From Homarus americanus (Eukaryota > Arthropoda > Malacostraca > Decapoda > Nephropidae), in NCBI RefSeq assembly GCF_018991925.1, contig NW_024735381.1, positions 445,001 to 509,000 on the forward strand: a stretch of 64,000 bases of DNA, in the 5' to 3' direction. Of this stretch, positions 1-11,973 are shown one piece after another; the first letter of the stretch is position 1, and every line of letters starts with the position of its first letter. Both the position numbers and the translations under genes were made by a program. Below the pieces are notes generated by a model. The model was given only the letters and a program-made list of their open reading frames with translations. It was not told the DNA's origin and searched no databases.

Positions 1-429
1 ATAAATTTTTTTAAAGTTTACTCTATTATAAACAAAACACAAACACCAGGAAAGGCACAGACTCTCGTGGTGGTTATAGATGTAATGCTTAAGACGTACA
101 GCTTCCCCAAGCCTCACCCATACCAGCTGGGACCACAACCCACGGAAGAACGTCATAACAGCAAACCGGGTATTGAGGTATATGGACTATGTTGTGTCCT
201 GTGAATGGTGAGGGGGTATGTCTGCTTCACCTCGCTTTAATACAGCCATCAGTGTGTTATCAGAGGTCTCCTACTCTTGGCATTAGACTTGTATTTGAAT
301 ATCCTGAAATTTTACTGTGTTGTTAATATTATTCTTTGAGAAGGTTGTCCTCCTTGTGGCAGTGGATATCCGCTTAAATTTCATAACAACATGGAGACCA
401 GTGATATATATTGCAGAGTTCCGGTTTAC

Positions 430-1170
430 GCTACCGAGAGAGATTTTTCACGACCAAGCTTGATGCAGTGAGTTTCCTGAGCTGCTTATCAATATCATCA
501 TCATCATCATCAATCTCCTTGTTATTTATGTGACCTAGATACATATAATTCTTATCAGAGTTTAGAAATTTTGTTCAAACTTGTCAGATTATCCGTATTT
601 AATCCTGGAGTTCATTAGTGGGATAATCATTAATTATTATTTGTTAATATTATTACATGAAGTCATGTTGAGCGTAAATGTTTCTCAACTGTTGATTAGC
701 TGCTGCAGGGATGAGAGTAATCAACACTGTATCATCTGCACAGCTGAACTCGGTATTGGTTATATAGCATCTGAGTGAACATTGTATAAGGCGATAAACT
801 TGCAGCTTGAAGAATCTTATTTGGAGACTTGAGCATCTGAAGTAGTGTTTCCTCCCTCTAAACTCATGGTGTGTATACCAGTAGGTTAAGATAAATTGAT
901 ACCATCCTCCCCATCATATCAACAAAATATTCCTGGTAGTTAAGTCTATCAAAAGCTTTCCTGGCATTTAATACAGATAAGTAGACCCAGGGACCTCTGT
1001 CGTGGTCCTTCCTCGATCCGAACTGATGGTCGTTACCCTTCAGTCTGTGTGGTATTAAAAATTCAGAATTTTGGACAGTGTCGTGTGTGCTGCTGCGAGC
1101 CGATAGTTTTCAAATTTGGAAGTTTGTTTTTTTAAAGCTGGAACGTAAATGCTCTTAAAAGCACCTAAAT
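430..1170 (-). pseudogene. Decayed non-LTR retrotransposon reverse transcriptase (relic 1)
   Basis: Read on the minus strand, from high to low coordinates, this stretch carries ordered pieces of a non-LTR reverse transcriptase. Near 1100-1168 there is a frame ending in KFENYR, the 'NYR' block that precedes the first RT motif. Near 1013-1034 is HQFGSRK, the usual HQFGFRK. Near 942-959 is KAFDRLNY, the first catalytic aspartate block. At 725-742 CADD takes the place of the YADD catalytic box, followed by TVLI. Near 528-550 is YLGH, followed by a run of five aspartates and an RxL-type block, as in the thumb region. The blocks sit in different frames and stops interrupt them, and the FGSRK-to-KAFD interval is shorter than usual, suggesting a deletion. 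The element is therefore dead. Motif order and spacing make the identification strong. The clade (CR1/Jockey-like group) is inference. No endonuclease domain or 3' tail is visible. Confidence 0.75.
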
Positions 1171-2426
1171 TATGAACTGATGAATAATGCACACGTTTAC
1201 CACTTTGTTCATTAATGAGATGATGGTTGGGACATGTATGTAAGCTTCTGTAGTCATTCCCTTACACACTACCACTTTTTTTAGTTGGAGTTAAGCTGTG
1301 AGTGCCTCCATCATCAGCTGCTGTTTAAGTGCCTTCTACCAGTGGCCATCTACCTTGAGAGCGCTGCGTTAGGAGTGGTTCATGTATTGTACTCAGGCAT
1401 TGTAGATTACAGGGTAAACTTACCTGCTAGCAACTAACATGACGCTGACGATAATTGTGTATACTTGTAAGACTGTGATGACGCTGTGGGTAACCAAACA
1501 CACGGATGGTTCTGCGCAATACTGTAGAGTCAGTAGAGAATGAGCGTAATTTTTGTGTCAGCAGTCGACCTCACGGCTATCTTTTTTTAGAGACTGAAAG
1601 ACCCGCTTCACTCTGTTCAGTATTTAGTTAGGTAAATAAGGAAATAAGTTCTTAGCACACAGTAATAACCCCCCTGAAATAGGTCTAAGACACACACTTA
1701 CGTTTTAGGATATCATCAATTATGAAAGAGATTTTACCCATCTCGTCTTTGCACTCCCTGTGGGGAATTGGTCTTAAAAAAAAAGTAAATTACATGTTCT
1801 CTCCTGATAGACAAACCTGAGACTGTCCTTATAATCAAGAATTTCAATTGTGTTGCCAAATTCTTACACTACATAAAGGTATTGTAAACGCCTTCTGAGC
1901 GTTTAAGGGATAATCACACTCCTCACGTTGAACTCGAGCGTTATAATTCGGTCAAACCTGTTGAATGCAATTCATTCTTAGTATTTCATATAATAAATCA
2001 TACATACGCAATCATACATAAATGTTTAATCCAATATATATTCACATAACAATCATAGCTATATAATTAGTCTAATCTTAACACTTATATTGAGTACTTA
2101 ATTTGCCATATTTCTATGTTGTCACAATGATAACCGATGCAATGGACACAGTCTACCTGTGTAAACTTAGGTACAAGTTAAACTTACGTGTTGAAAGTCT
2201 CAAGAGAAACAGGTTAGGTGTTGACTCCATGATGGGGATAGCTACAGTGGCAGTGCCCTGCCCGGCGTCACATGCCCAGCCCTGGCTGGCCGACTTTGCT
2301 GCGTCAGGCGTTTATACTCAAACAAGCTCCCTTTACTACCACCCAACACCCGTGTCTCTCCATCTCCACCAACTCAACACTCTCTATACAGGCAGACACG
2401 CCCAATAAACATGACATGAGTTACAG
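1171..2426. other. No gene seen
   Basis: AT-rich sequence without a recognisable gene. A GC-richer patch at about 2228-2400 lies just upstream of the candidate splice donor at 2482 and contains an open frame (2103-2408, no ATG at its start) that resembles nothing I know. It could be a 5' flank. Confidence 0.4.
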
Positions 2427-2481
2427 TCTAACATAGTATTTGTTTATGGGTCATCTTACTCATTACTGCTTGCGGTAACAG
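2427..2481 (+). other. Candidate non-coding first exon with strong splice donor
   Basis: The stretch ends in CAG|GTAAGG at 2482, a near-consensus splice donor. Upstream ATGs in all frames hit stops quickly, so this would be 5' untranslated sequence. An alternative acceptor (TTACAG) lies just before 2427. Together with the candidate exon at 2734-2820 it would form the start of a plus-strand gene. This rests on splice-site pattern only; there is no homology and no transcript evidence. Confidence 0.15.
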
Positions 2482-2733
2482 GTAAGGCGAGTCCATGAGC
2501 TGCCTTTTCTTAATTAATAATTCTCATCAGCAGGTGATATACTGTAGACATAAGGCTGACTACCTCATCCCGTTACAACCAAATCTCTCGCTGTAGAATT
2601 AGTTGCGAAATCTCACTAGACTTGAGACCTTAATAGTTGTATGTTGTAACACTAAACAGTGAATTCATTATGAACACTAAAGTTCTTGTGTACAGTGTCA
2701 ACAACAGTCATTATCTTTCCGTAATGAGTTTAG

Positions 2734-2820
2734 TCTTGTGTCTGGAGCCTCTGCTGTTCCTGGTACACTGCCATGGGTTACGGCATGATAGGTGCTCAGG
2801 GCCAGAAGACAATCGGCAAG
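2734..2820 (+). other. Candidate 87-nt exon with start codon
   Basis: Bounded by an acceptor (GAGTTTAG before 2734) and a donor AAG|GTAAAA at 2821. Its length is a multiple of three. It contains an ATG at 2773 in a very good initiation context (GCCATGG), leaving exactly 16 codons to the donor (MGYGMIGAQGQKTIGK). All 29 codons of that frame are open. No known family was recognised. No matching downstream exon could be identified, so a chance combination of sites remains quite possible. Confidence 0.17.
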
Positions 2821-3059
2821 GTAAAAATGCCAGAATATATAGACTTAAACATTTGTCTTTTTAATAACTGTAAAACTATAATAAAACTTGTACTTATATA
2901 GATTCATATAGGACAGTTTATATCCGTACAGTATTTGAGTGAAGCTGTTTTATATAAGAGATTATCAACGTGTGATATATATTTAAATAACTGTAAGTCG
3001 GCATAAAGTGTGACCATAAAAGTTGAAAATGCAAATTAAGTTTATAATCAATGCATATA

Positions 3060-3540
3060 AACTAGGGCGTGAGGGACTGAACAGATGAATAAGAGCTAAG
3101 GGTAAATACAACACGGCTATGAATAGAAGGTAAACTGGAAGTAGAATGTCCGTCTGTCTGTCTGAGTAGATACGTAATACTGTTTAAAAGCTAAGGAAGA
3201 TAGCTAAATAAAAGCTATAAATAAAATTCTTTCAAAAGAATAAAGGCAAAAAGCTAAAAAGAATAAATAGGTCTATATGAGAACTATAAACAAAAGCCTC
3301 ACAGGAATTCAATGCTAAATGAATACAAACAATAGACATACAAAGGCTAACAAAAGTATCTAGACAGAAAACAAAACACAAAGACTGACAGGAGTAAGTT
3401 GTATAAAAAATCTTAACAATAGAACCTGCACAGAAAACAGATGAAGCCCAAAAAACAAAAGCTAAGAGGAGTACCCAGTTGTATCAAAAGTTATAAATAA
3501 AAGCTTTCTGTAGAGACTATATGTAAGCAAAACAACAAAA
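3060..3540. repeat. Degenerate tandem repeat, period about 60-70 bp
   Basis: Blocks built on AAAAGCTAA, a short spacer, then CTATAAATAAAAGC recur near 3187, 3251, 3310, 3380 and 3459. They have diverged by substitutions and small indels. This looks like an old minisatellite. It is A-rich on the plus strand and has no coding potential. Confidence 0.55.
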
Positions 3541-4581
3541 GCAAAATACGAGGAAGCTATGAAAGTATGGTACAGAAAGCAGGGGAGTCGGGTCCACCCT
3601 CTCCTCGCTTGGTTAAACTGGTAGAGTCGCTGCAACACAGTTTTACCCAAAAATTTTCACCATTTTTTTTTTCTTTTTCTATTTTTTTTTTGAGGGGAGC
3701 GGAGGAGGCTGGGTACTAACTGGACGAGGCCTAGTCACTTTTGAGGCTAAGTTCATTTCTGGATGGTAGTGTGTGTGTGGGTGTAGACGTGTGTGTGTGA
3801 GAGAGGAAGAGTCGCGAATAGTAATTGAGAGATATTAAGCCAAACACAGACATACATACAGACTGAGATAAATATAGAGGGAGAGAAATAAAGATTTAGG
3901 GATAGATACATAGACAGATAAATTGATAGATAATGAGAGAAGTTTAGAGATAGACAGGCAAGAAAATAACTCCAACCCTTAGCAAGGTTAATATTATCCA
4001 TTTCATTCTGGCTCCAGCAGTTCACCTAGTACACTTTTCCTCAAGCAATACACATTATATTGATACTTTCTTACACTCTACTTAATACACCCATACCACA
4101 ATATATAATATACTCCCTACCTCCCCTACTGAAGAACACGTTCTAAAATATTTCTGGACACTACATAGTATACCCGCATACATTCCATTATAATGTTTAG
4201 TATACTCATTACACCTCCACTATAACACGCCATATTCTCCACCTTAACACGCACTCACACACACTTTTAAAAGCTCATCACGAGATTTCTGCAGCTTTGC
4301 AGTCCAACTTTCTTCATCTTGCAATTTTGGAGATTATCCCCTGACGCTTTGCCAGTTATTAAACGGCAAAGTTTTACCCCACATAAAATGCATCAGGCGA
4401 GAGAAGGCTCCTAATGGCAGAAAATATTTTGGCCCCGACAAAAACATTTTCTTTCGAGAGTTTGTTGTAATCTTTGCCGGAGAAGATGAGTGTTGGGCTA
4501 TTATTTTTGTTACCTTCTTTCCTGAGGACTTCTCAAGCAACTCCTTGTCTGTTTACTCTGAAGTGCAACATACGCTCAAAG
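3541..4581. other. Low-complexity and unique non-coding DNA
   Basis: Contains a GT-rich patch (about 3765-3800), a degenerate GATA/GACA patch (about 3840-3960), then unique AT-rich sequence. No gene seen; open frames here are translations of the simple repeats. Confidence 0.5.
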
Positions 4582-4594
4582 AGTGTGTGCGCGT

Positions 4595-4627
<33 letters not shown>

Positions 4628-4634
4628 TGCGTGT
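4582..4634. repeat. (GT)n / (GTGC)n microsatellite
   Basis: Alternating purine-pyrimidine run passing from GT to GTGC units. Confidence 0.9.
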
Positions 4635-4699
4635 AGAAAGAAAGGTGTCTCTTTATTCTAATAATTGGACGGCATCTGCAATCCTTACTTTACATTTTA

Positions 4700-5030
4700 T
4701 TTTTCCTTGTCGTAAAATACGGTAAGGGTACAGATACAGGTTCAGATACAAGTACTGGTAAAGGTTATGGTACACGTAGAATTAATGGGGAATGTACAAT
4801 AGCGCAAGTTCAATATAGATGCAAGTACAGTCAAGCACAGAAGCAGATACATAAGCAGATACAGGTATCGGTACATATATAAGTACCCAAGAGCAGACAC
4901 CAGAACAGATACCAATGTAGATACAGGCTGTACTGGTATAAATTTTAGCAAAGATAAAGATACAACCACAGCTACAGGTACTGAATTAAGAACAGGTACA
5001 GAAGCTAAAATTTCAAGATGACAATAATAC
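4700..5030. repeat. Degenerate GGTACAGATACA minisatellite
   Basis: About 330 bp of imperfect 6-, 12- and 18-bp units based on GGTACA and GATACA. The same vocabulary reappears at 21368-21940 and 22645-22715. The minus-strand frame 4742-5047 is an artefact of the repeat. Confidence 0.65.
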
Positions 5031-5287
5031 ATCAATAATCTACTCACGAATTATTAAAAATTATAATATACTTCTATCTTGTTTATGTAGAGGTAGATAC
5101 GTACATTCACTACACTCTGATCAACATAGTACTCGCGCGACTGTGTGTAATTTAATGCATTTTCTGTCCCTTATATTTAAGAATGTATTTTTAGCCACCG
5201 CAAGACAATAGGTGAAGAAACCAATGTATTTCTCGTCAGGTGTAAAGACAGTATCAAGATCTAGTGTCTGTCAAGTGAGTCAGGGAA

Positions 5288-5446
5288 GTGTCGAGGCTCT
5301 CAGTCACTTTCACAACTCATGAAAGTGTCGAGTGTTTAGTCACTGTCACAACTCATGGAAGTGTCGAGTGTTTAGTCACTGTCACAACTCATGGGAACTT
5401 CACATCATGGAAATCTAGGGAACTTCACATCATGGAAATCTAGACT
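5288..5446. repeat. Two adjacent short tandem repeats (36-37 bp x3, 25 bp x2)
   Basis: A unit beginning GTGTCGAG and ending CAACTCATGGAA occurs at 5288, 5325 and 5361. From 5396 a second unit, AACTTCACATCATGG plus a short tail, follows twice. The join shares ATGGGAA, suggesting that slippage began the second array from the end of the first. Confidence 0.85.
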
Positions 5447-5950
5447 ACGTAGCATGTTACTGACTCGACTGACTGCGTATAATATGCAATTCATAGAACG
5501 CCAATTATATCACTAAACTAAATCCCTTATCAAAACTGAATTACCCAAGCGACTTTAACCCGTATTGTACCGAGTCAGATATTATGTTACCTTTATGATT
5601 ATGTTACGTCAAATGATTTATACTTTCATGGAATATTAAACCCAAATAAACCCCGATAATTAAAGTGGTTTAAAAGTTGATGTTCATGGCGTGTGTTTTA
5701 TGCAGGTTTTATTGCATCAGATATTGTGAGAAAAAAAAACCTTTGAACTTGCATAATTTATCAGAGGTTGGCAAGTTAAGCGTCGATCATGATAACATTT
5801 TATGATCACAGTTTTGCGTTTTATTTAACATTACAAACATAAAAGGAAATTGTACTTTTTTTTTAATAACAACAACATTAATTTGAGTTAAAATATGAGG
5901 TTATTTATACTTGTTATTTTATCTCTTTCCTGATGCTCTCTCCACTTGTC
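5447..5950. other. No gene seen
   Basis: AT-rich unique sequence with short homopolymers. Nothing recognised on either strand. Confidence 0.5.
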
Positions 5951-6085
5951 CTTCCTCTCTCTCTCCCTAGTGCCTCCCTCTCTCTCTCCCTAGTGCCTCC
6001 CTCTCTCTCCCTAGTCCTTCTCTCCCTAGTGCCTCCCTCTCTCTCTCCCTAGTGCTTCCCTCTCTCTCCCTAGTCCCTCTCCCCT
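5951..6085. repeat. CT-rich minisatellite with CCCTAGTG core
   Basis: Six copies of CCCTAGT separated by (CT)n tracts of variable length, giving units of about 14-24 bp. Confidence 0.8.
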
Positions 6086-6784
6086 CCCCTGGTTCCTACC
6101 CCCCCCCCAGACTCTCACCCGACCCTCTCTTCTTCAAAGTTTATTTTTTTCCTGTTTCATCTCACATCGAAATGGAATAAAAATAAAATAGATCAGTCCC
6201 CCAAATCTAATAAACATCAATAATTCGAGTAATATTTATTGTGATGTGTTTCTAAATAACCGTATAAGGAACTGTACTTTAAACTGTTATTACTGTATTT
6301 TTACCATTTTTTTTATATACAGTAGTCTTATTATCCATTTGAAACCGTAAGGTATGTTAATAGTTCTGATATACCAATAGAACTAAACATATTAAAGATT
6401 TACGATGGTATGTTTAGAATGTTTACAGAGTCACTTGATATTTGTGTTTAACAGAGCTTCTTTATATAGTCTTCACAATTCAGGGTACAAGTATTGGGAA
6501 AATGTCCTAGCGACGATGGCAGAGAATACAGCAGGTCTAAACAGAAAACGGTAGAGTGCATACCAATGTTCTCCAGGGTTGTGCTTACCTTAAGGGTCTC
6601 TCTCTGTAGACACGAACATCAGGGGGCTCTGTAGATCTCTTTTAGATGGAAATATATTTAGATCTAGTGCTCAGTCATTTATTAATGCCACATTTTTGAG
6701 TTCTTCAATATTCTTCACCTTAAATATCGTTCATCAGTTGGACGTTAACATTTATTTTCTTTGAAGCTCCCGAGTTTTTGCTCA

Positions 6785-6790
<6 letters not shown>
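6086..6790. other. No gene seen
   Basis: AT-rich unique sequence, with a short C run near 6103-6111. Confidence 0.5.
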
Positions 6791-6846
<56 letters not shown>

Positions 6847-7030
6847 TAAACACTCATAGTGAGACATACTTACAGACAGACAGACAGACAGATGAAGAGA
6901 AAGTAGGACAAATAAGATGTAGACAGAGAGAAAGACTGGCAGACAGAATGAGAGAAGGAGAAAGGGACAGAAAGACAGATAGACATACAGACAGACAGAC
7001 AGACAGACACAGATATGAGGGGGGGGGGAC
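6791..7030. repeat. (GA)26 followed by degenerate GACA repeat and G run
   Basis: A perfect (GA)n at 6791-6843, then degenerate GACA/GATA units to about 7012 and a run of nine or ten G. Purine-rich strand. Minus-strand Ser/Leu-rich frames (6745-7069) are translations of this tract. Confidence 0.85.
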
Positions 7031-7099
7031 GGTAAGGAATTCAATATTACCAGAACACGTTTGTCTCACTAAAGCTATTCTGTGAAGGTAAGATCCGTC

Positions 7100-7345
7100 A
7101 CTTGATTTTAACCTTTGGTACTTCAGCTGCCAGGATTATTATGCACAGTTTACTTGTTCATAGTCTAAGGTGCTACAACTGCCAGGGTTATTAAGAGCCG
7201 TCCATTAGATCTTTCAGTTCATAGGTTATGAGGCACCTTTTGATAACCCTTAACTTTCAGTGCTTCAACTGCTGGTGTTATTAAACGTCATTGATTAGAA
7301 ATTAGTTTTAACTGCTTCCATTGTTTGGGTTATTATATATCATTC
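7100..7345. repeat. Degenerate four-copy repeat, units about 50-90 bp
   Basis: A block reading approximately GGTGCTTCAACTGCCAGGGT followed by TATTA recurs near 7118, 7170, 7260 and 7310, each followed by a similar TTAGAT/TTCATAG segment. Heavily diverged. Confidence 0.5.
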
Positions 7346-7373
7346 AATATGTTTTGTTTTCGATAAAGACAAC

Positions 7374-7823
7374 TTGAAAGATGAACAATGGGTCGAACTT
7401 ACCATAATAGGATCATACAGCTTTCGTACTGTTAACGAGTGCATCTCTCTCTCCTTTAAAGGGTTTGATTGGCGCTTGACTTTTGAATGTCAAAAAAAAA
7501 TGCCATCAGTATTAAATATGTTCAGCAATTATCACACCCACAAAATGTCAATAACAGTAATTACTTTTACCGACCAGTCAACTCATAAAATGCCACCAAC
7601 AAGTAATGCCATTTATCAACCATTGGACACACAGAAATTTCACTTAACAATGCCCCCTAACCGTAGCATGAGTTTTTACAGTCAGTCACCCAACAAAAGC
7701 CAGCACCAGCAGCAACATTTGTCTTCTGTACAACCCTCCGACATACCACTGGAAGTAAACTATTTTCAAGGGTTGACTCCCACCCTAGTTATGGTCATCA
7801 GTAATACATGGACTCCTTCCTGA
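7374..7823 (+). other. 149-codon open frame of unknown standing
   Basis: This is the longest open frame here not explained by a simple repeat, but it starts at TTG and the first in-frame ATG is near 7500. The product would be rich in Ser, Thr, Gln, His and Met, with loosely repeated HKMP-type segments, suggesting an old decayed tandem repeat. No signal peptide, domain or splice site supports it. Length is within chance expectation for this much sequence. Confidence 0.1.
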
Positions 7824-7861
7824 GGTGTCATGGGGGCTGTAGAGGAAGGTGTGATTCATTT

Positions 7862-7888
7862 TCTCTCTCTCTCTCTCTCTCTCTCTCA
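7862..7888. repeat. (TC)13 microsatellite
   Basis: Perfect dinucleotide run. Confidence 0.9.
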
Positions 7889-9039
7889 TAATATTTCACC
7901 CATATCAGGCCTTTAGAACTCAAATAAAGTGTATGGAGATTCACTTGAAAAGGTCATTTATTTTAAAGTATTTCTTCATGTGTAATTGATACTGTTATAA
8001 AGTGAATATAAGGAGTATTAGTAAACAGACTATTTTCCATTGTCAAGATGTTTTTTTCTAAATAAACAAACTTTATACTGAGGGTGAATTTAAACGAAAG
8101 TAACAAGATATATTATTCAGTTTAATTTGTATTAAAATGAAGTAAACGTAACGAGTTTTAAGAATATATAAACCGTCTGTCCTCAAACGTAAACAAATAA
8201 CATATAACAAATAAAAGCTTTTGTTGGTATAGATAAAACGATACCCTCCCCCCCCCCTAAAAGAGAAGACGATTTTGTTGGGGTTACAAACATACTTGCT
8301 GTAGAACCAATCTTATTAGTATCTTAAGTTCAACCAGTAAAATATTTCACTCTCAGGGTTAAAGTTTTAATGTAAACAAACACCGTAAGAAGAAATTAAA
8401 AATAGATAAACTAAAGGAAACTTATTATCGTGTAAATTAAATTAGGTTAAGTAAAATAAGTTTCTTGTGGAGTTCTTTGTTTACGAATATAAGAATAAAT
8501 ATAAGAAGCATAATAATGAAGAATAAGAAAAAAAGAGAGAAGGAAGCTTTAAAGGTTTATGATAATGTGGCTATATAAAACAGCTAAATAAAGACCCTCG
8601 TCAACTTTTATTATTATGAAAATTTAGACGAAATATAAAAACAAAAAAACTTAGAAGATTTCAAGACAAAGAACTAAAACCCAAATAAAATAAGCATCGT
8701 TCCTCACAATACCCTAGTTCTTATAAGGTGAATATTATGAGTTATAACTTTAGTCTCATCCTGGAGTTTCAAGATTATACAGTGTGATGACATTTAAGAC
8801 TCTTGATAAAATAAGATGAAGGAAGAATAATCGGTTGTCTCGCTTTATTAATACGTAAATATCCAGAGTCTGGGTAAAAGTCCTTCTCCCTCTCTTGGGG
8901 TGTTAAGATTAGTGGAAATAAGATGAAGGTTGGCTGTCGTGGGGTGCCGCGGACAATAAGTATCTGAGACGACTTTAGCCTGAACCTGGAGGCGGCCGCT
9001 TGCCCTCACTGCCTCTGAAGCTTTTATCATGGTTGGCTT
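7889..9039. other. A-rich non-coding DNA
   Basis: Plus strand strongly A-rich between about 8400 and 8700. No gene seen on either strand. Confidence 0.5.
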
Positions 9040-9178
9040 TACTCTACCCAGCCACCACCCAGCCACCACCTTCCACCCAGGCCTCTCTACCACCCTCCAC
9101 ACTTCACCATCCGCCACCCAGGCCCCTCCTACACCACTCTTACTACCCGCCACCCACCCACCCACCCACCCACCCACC
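9040..9178. repeat. C-rich tract ending in (CCAC)n
   Basis: Pyrimidine/C-rich degenerate CCACC units running into a regular (CCAC)n at about 9149-9178. Overlapping Pro- and Trp/Gly-rich frames on both strands are repeat translations. Confidence 0.75.
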
Positions 9179-9504
9179 TACCGGATTTGGTCCTCAAGAG
9201 ATCAAACATCAGGAATTATTTTATTGCATTTATCTATAATATTCTATTTAATTTTCCGGTGCCAATTAATATGAATTATATAAACAAATATTTATCTAAT
9301 CGTTTTATAATTAATTAGATTTATATTCGCGTAAATATTTTTTTATCGAAAGATCAAAATCATTTTTTCTGTACATTATTTTTGGGGGCATTTCAGTGAT
9401 TATGAATTAAAACATTACGATTATTTAGCCTTATATTTACTTTTTGACCTAATTATCATTGTTTTCCTTTTTTTGTTGTCAATGATAAAAAAGTATATAT
9501 ACGA

Positions 9505-9563
9505 ATTATGTATACTGTATATCTTAATTATGTATTCTGTATATCTTAATTATGTATTCTTAT
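9505..9563. repeat. 22-bp tandem repeat, about 2.6 copies
   Basis: The unit starting ATTATGTAT and ending GTATATCTTA occurs at 9505 and 9527 with one mismatch, and partially at 9549. Confidence 0.85.
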
Positions 9564-9619
9564 CATTTCCATTCTTTGTTACTCTTTCCACCTCATTCGT
9601 CATAAATTATTCATTGTAT

Positions 9620-10640
9620 TTATGTATCCATTATCTGAATCATAAAATGTAAATTGTAGGAAAAAATTGCAGTGAAAAAGTTGAAAGTAAAAAACTTGTA
9701 AAATGAAAAAATAATAAAACAAATATTGAAGTAGGAATAAATGTTAAAGTAATAATAATGAAAGTAAAAGAAACGTAACAGCAAATAAGAAAAAAATCCA
9801 TATTTAGAAATCGCCAAAACACGAACACGTTGTTAAAAATAGATAGACATTCAAGTTTAAATAAGAGTAAAGCATAAAAAAGTAGAACAAAATATGTAAT
9901 AAAAGTAAAAAAAGTAATTGCAGAATATAAGTTGTCCAAAACACTGTAGTTATGTAATAAGAAAACAAAAAGTAAAATGCAAGAAACATCAGATAAAAGA
10001 AAACTGAATAAATATAAGAAAACTCCGAAGTATAAAGAAAACCCAATTTAATAAAATAAAATCCAGATACAAATAAAAAAAACGGAGTTACAAGTAAAAA
10101 ATAATAATACATCAATAAATATAACAGTATTTATAAAAATCCAACTCAAAATAAAAAACACCCTATTGGAATATATAAACAGAAAATAGGAAAAAAAAAC
10201 AATTAAAAATACACTCAGATGTAAATAAAAACATCGAAAAATACCAGTTTACTAAATGAAGAAAAATATGTAGGAGTAAAAAAAGGAATTAAAACACATT
10301 TGTATATAAGAAAAAAATACCCAGATAGAAAAAAAACTAGAAAAATAATAGAAAAATGTGAAATGAAAAACAAAACAGATAAAATAGACCAGTGGGAGTA
10401 AAGAGAAAGATACGAACGAAACAAAAAAGAAAGAATACCCCAAAAATTACATATTTTAAGTAAGAAAGGAAAAAAAAACGTAAAATCACAGGTAAAATAT
10501 AAACGAGAGAGAAGTAAATTAAAGCATCAAAAACATCTGTAAATTTAAAATAAAAGCATCACAGAAAACCACATTTATAGATAATACAAAAACACAAGTA
10601 AAAAAAAAATCGAAATAAATAATAAAATTCGTAGGGCCGG
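9620..10640. repeat. One-kilobase A-rich island, decayed AAATAAAA minisatellite
   Basis: The plus strand is dominated by A, with AAATAAAA-type cores every 20 or so bases separated by short variable words such as CCAGATAC and CATCAG. On the minus strand this produces several overlapping Phe/Tyr-rich frames between 9620 and 10443, which I treat as artefacts. The one-strand A bias over about 1 kb is unlike ordinary AT-rich DNA. Confidence 0.5.
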
Positions 10641-10984
10641 AGAAGGTCAGTGGGGAAGATCAGATTGGGAATGGAAACCCAGGGAGGGAAGGCGGGAAGG
10701 CGAAGAAATACAGCTAACTAACCAAATTATATCAACCTAATATTACAAACTGAAATAACGTCTCTTATCTTGATCCTAAGACACTGACAATTATCATACG
10801 CCCGCCAGACTTGTGTAATTATGGTGAAGTTTACTTTTGTGGTGAGTAATTGGATTATATTTAGGGAATTTAATAGAGGAATGGTATCTGATATTCAGTG
10901 TGTTGGTCTATAATACTCTCAGATTGTGCTTCCAGGATTAATTAGTCATGGGGGGATGTTTGATCCAGATTACGGTCATAATAA
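10641..10984. other. Purine-rich patch, no gene seen
   Basis: A GA-rich segment at about 10633-10705 is followed by unique sequence. No coding signal. Confidence 0.4.
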
Positions 10985-11940
10985 GGGGAATTTAGCCAGT
11001 GGAGGACGGCTAAGGCCTCTTGGATTACGTCCCACGAATAGGTTGTTCAGGTGTTATATCAACTTTAAGGCCAAAGTTCCAATAATATCCACTGAGTTTA
11101 ATTAACCTCGGTACCTTAAATCCAATATGGCCGCCAGACCGGCTATGTTAAGGCTTATGAGAAGAAAACGCAGGTGAAGCCTCATGGAAGCCACTGTTCA
11201 AGAAGACTGCCAGTGCTTTTAGAAGTTTAAGCCAGGCAGGAGCCAAAATACTTCATTAGTAGGCAAAAATTGAATTCATTATGTAATAAGTTTAAATACT
11301 AAGTTTTATTGAAGGTCAGAGCTTAGTGAGGCTTTCAGTGTGTTGAGGAACTTAGCCGGTCAGGAGTCAGAGTGTCCAATTAGTGTTCATGAATGCCACT
11401 CACTGTGTCATGAGCTGTTCAGGGTATCTAAGTGTATACATTAAATATCACATAAATTTTAAGCTTGATAAAACTTTTCCTGGTGTAAAGAAGTTTGTCC
11501 ATATCAAGAGGTAAATTTCCCTATGTAGTAAAGGTGAAAAGCTTTTATTATTTAATAAGTTATTGAAGTTATACAATATAGTGTATATAATTACATTTTT
11601 AAACTCTGTTTTATTTAAGTCTTCCACATCATTTAGAATTCCAGCCAATTAGGAACCAGAATGCGTTATCGCTTCAATCTCGCTCACTGTGTAACCACTA
11701 GCTGTTCACGGTATGTAAACAAGCGTGGATATCAATTTTCAGTGAATTCTATTGACATTTCTCCGAGTTAATAGTCTGAACCTCACACTTTAATAAAAAT
11801 GTTATTCTCAAAATTGTAGAAATTCTCAGACGGCTACCGCAGAGGCTATACTGGGCAGCGTATGTATACAACAATCCTACACAGCTCTCCAGGGCCACTA
11901 CATCAACCTTAGTGTCAAATTTTATAGTAATTCTCGAAAG
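10985..11940. repeat. Old long-period tandem repeat (about 200-360 bp units)
   Basis: Corresponding segments start near 10988, 11348, 11640 and 11851. In the first three, an ATTTAGCCAGT-like block precedes a TTGTTCAGG/CTGTTCACGG block and a TATCAATTTT block; the fourth keeps only the later blocks. A partial copy of the first block lies near 11229. Copies differ greatly in length and sequence. The function is unknown and there is no coding frame across copies. Confidence 0.45.
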
Positions 11941-11952
11941 GGGGTTCTAAGA

Positions 11953-11973
11953 AAACACACACACACACACACA
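11953..11973. repeat. (AC)10 microsatellite
   Basis: Perfect dinucleotide run. Confidence 0.85.
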
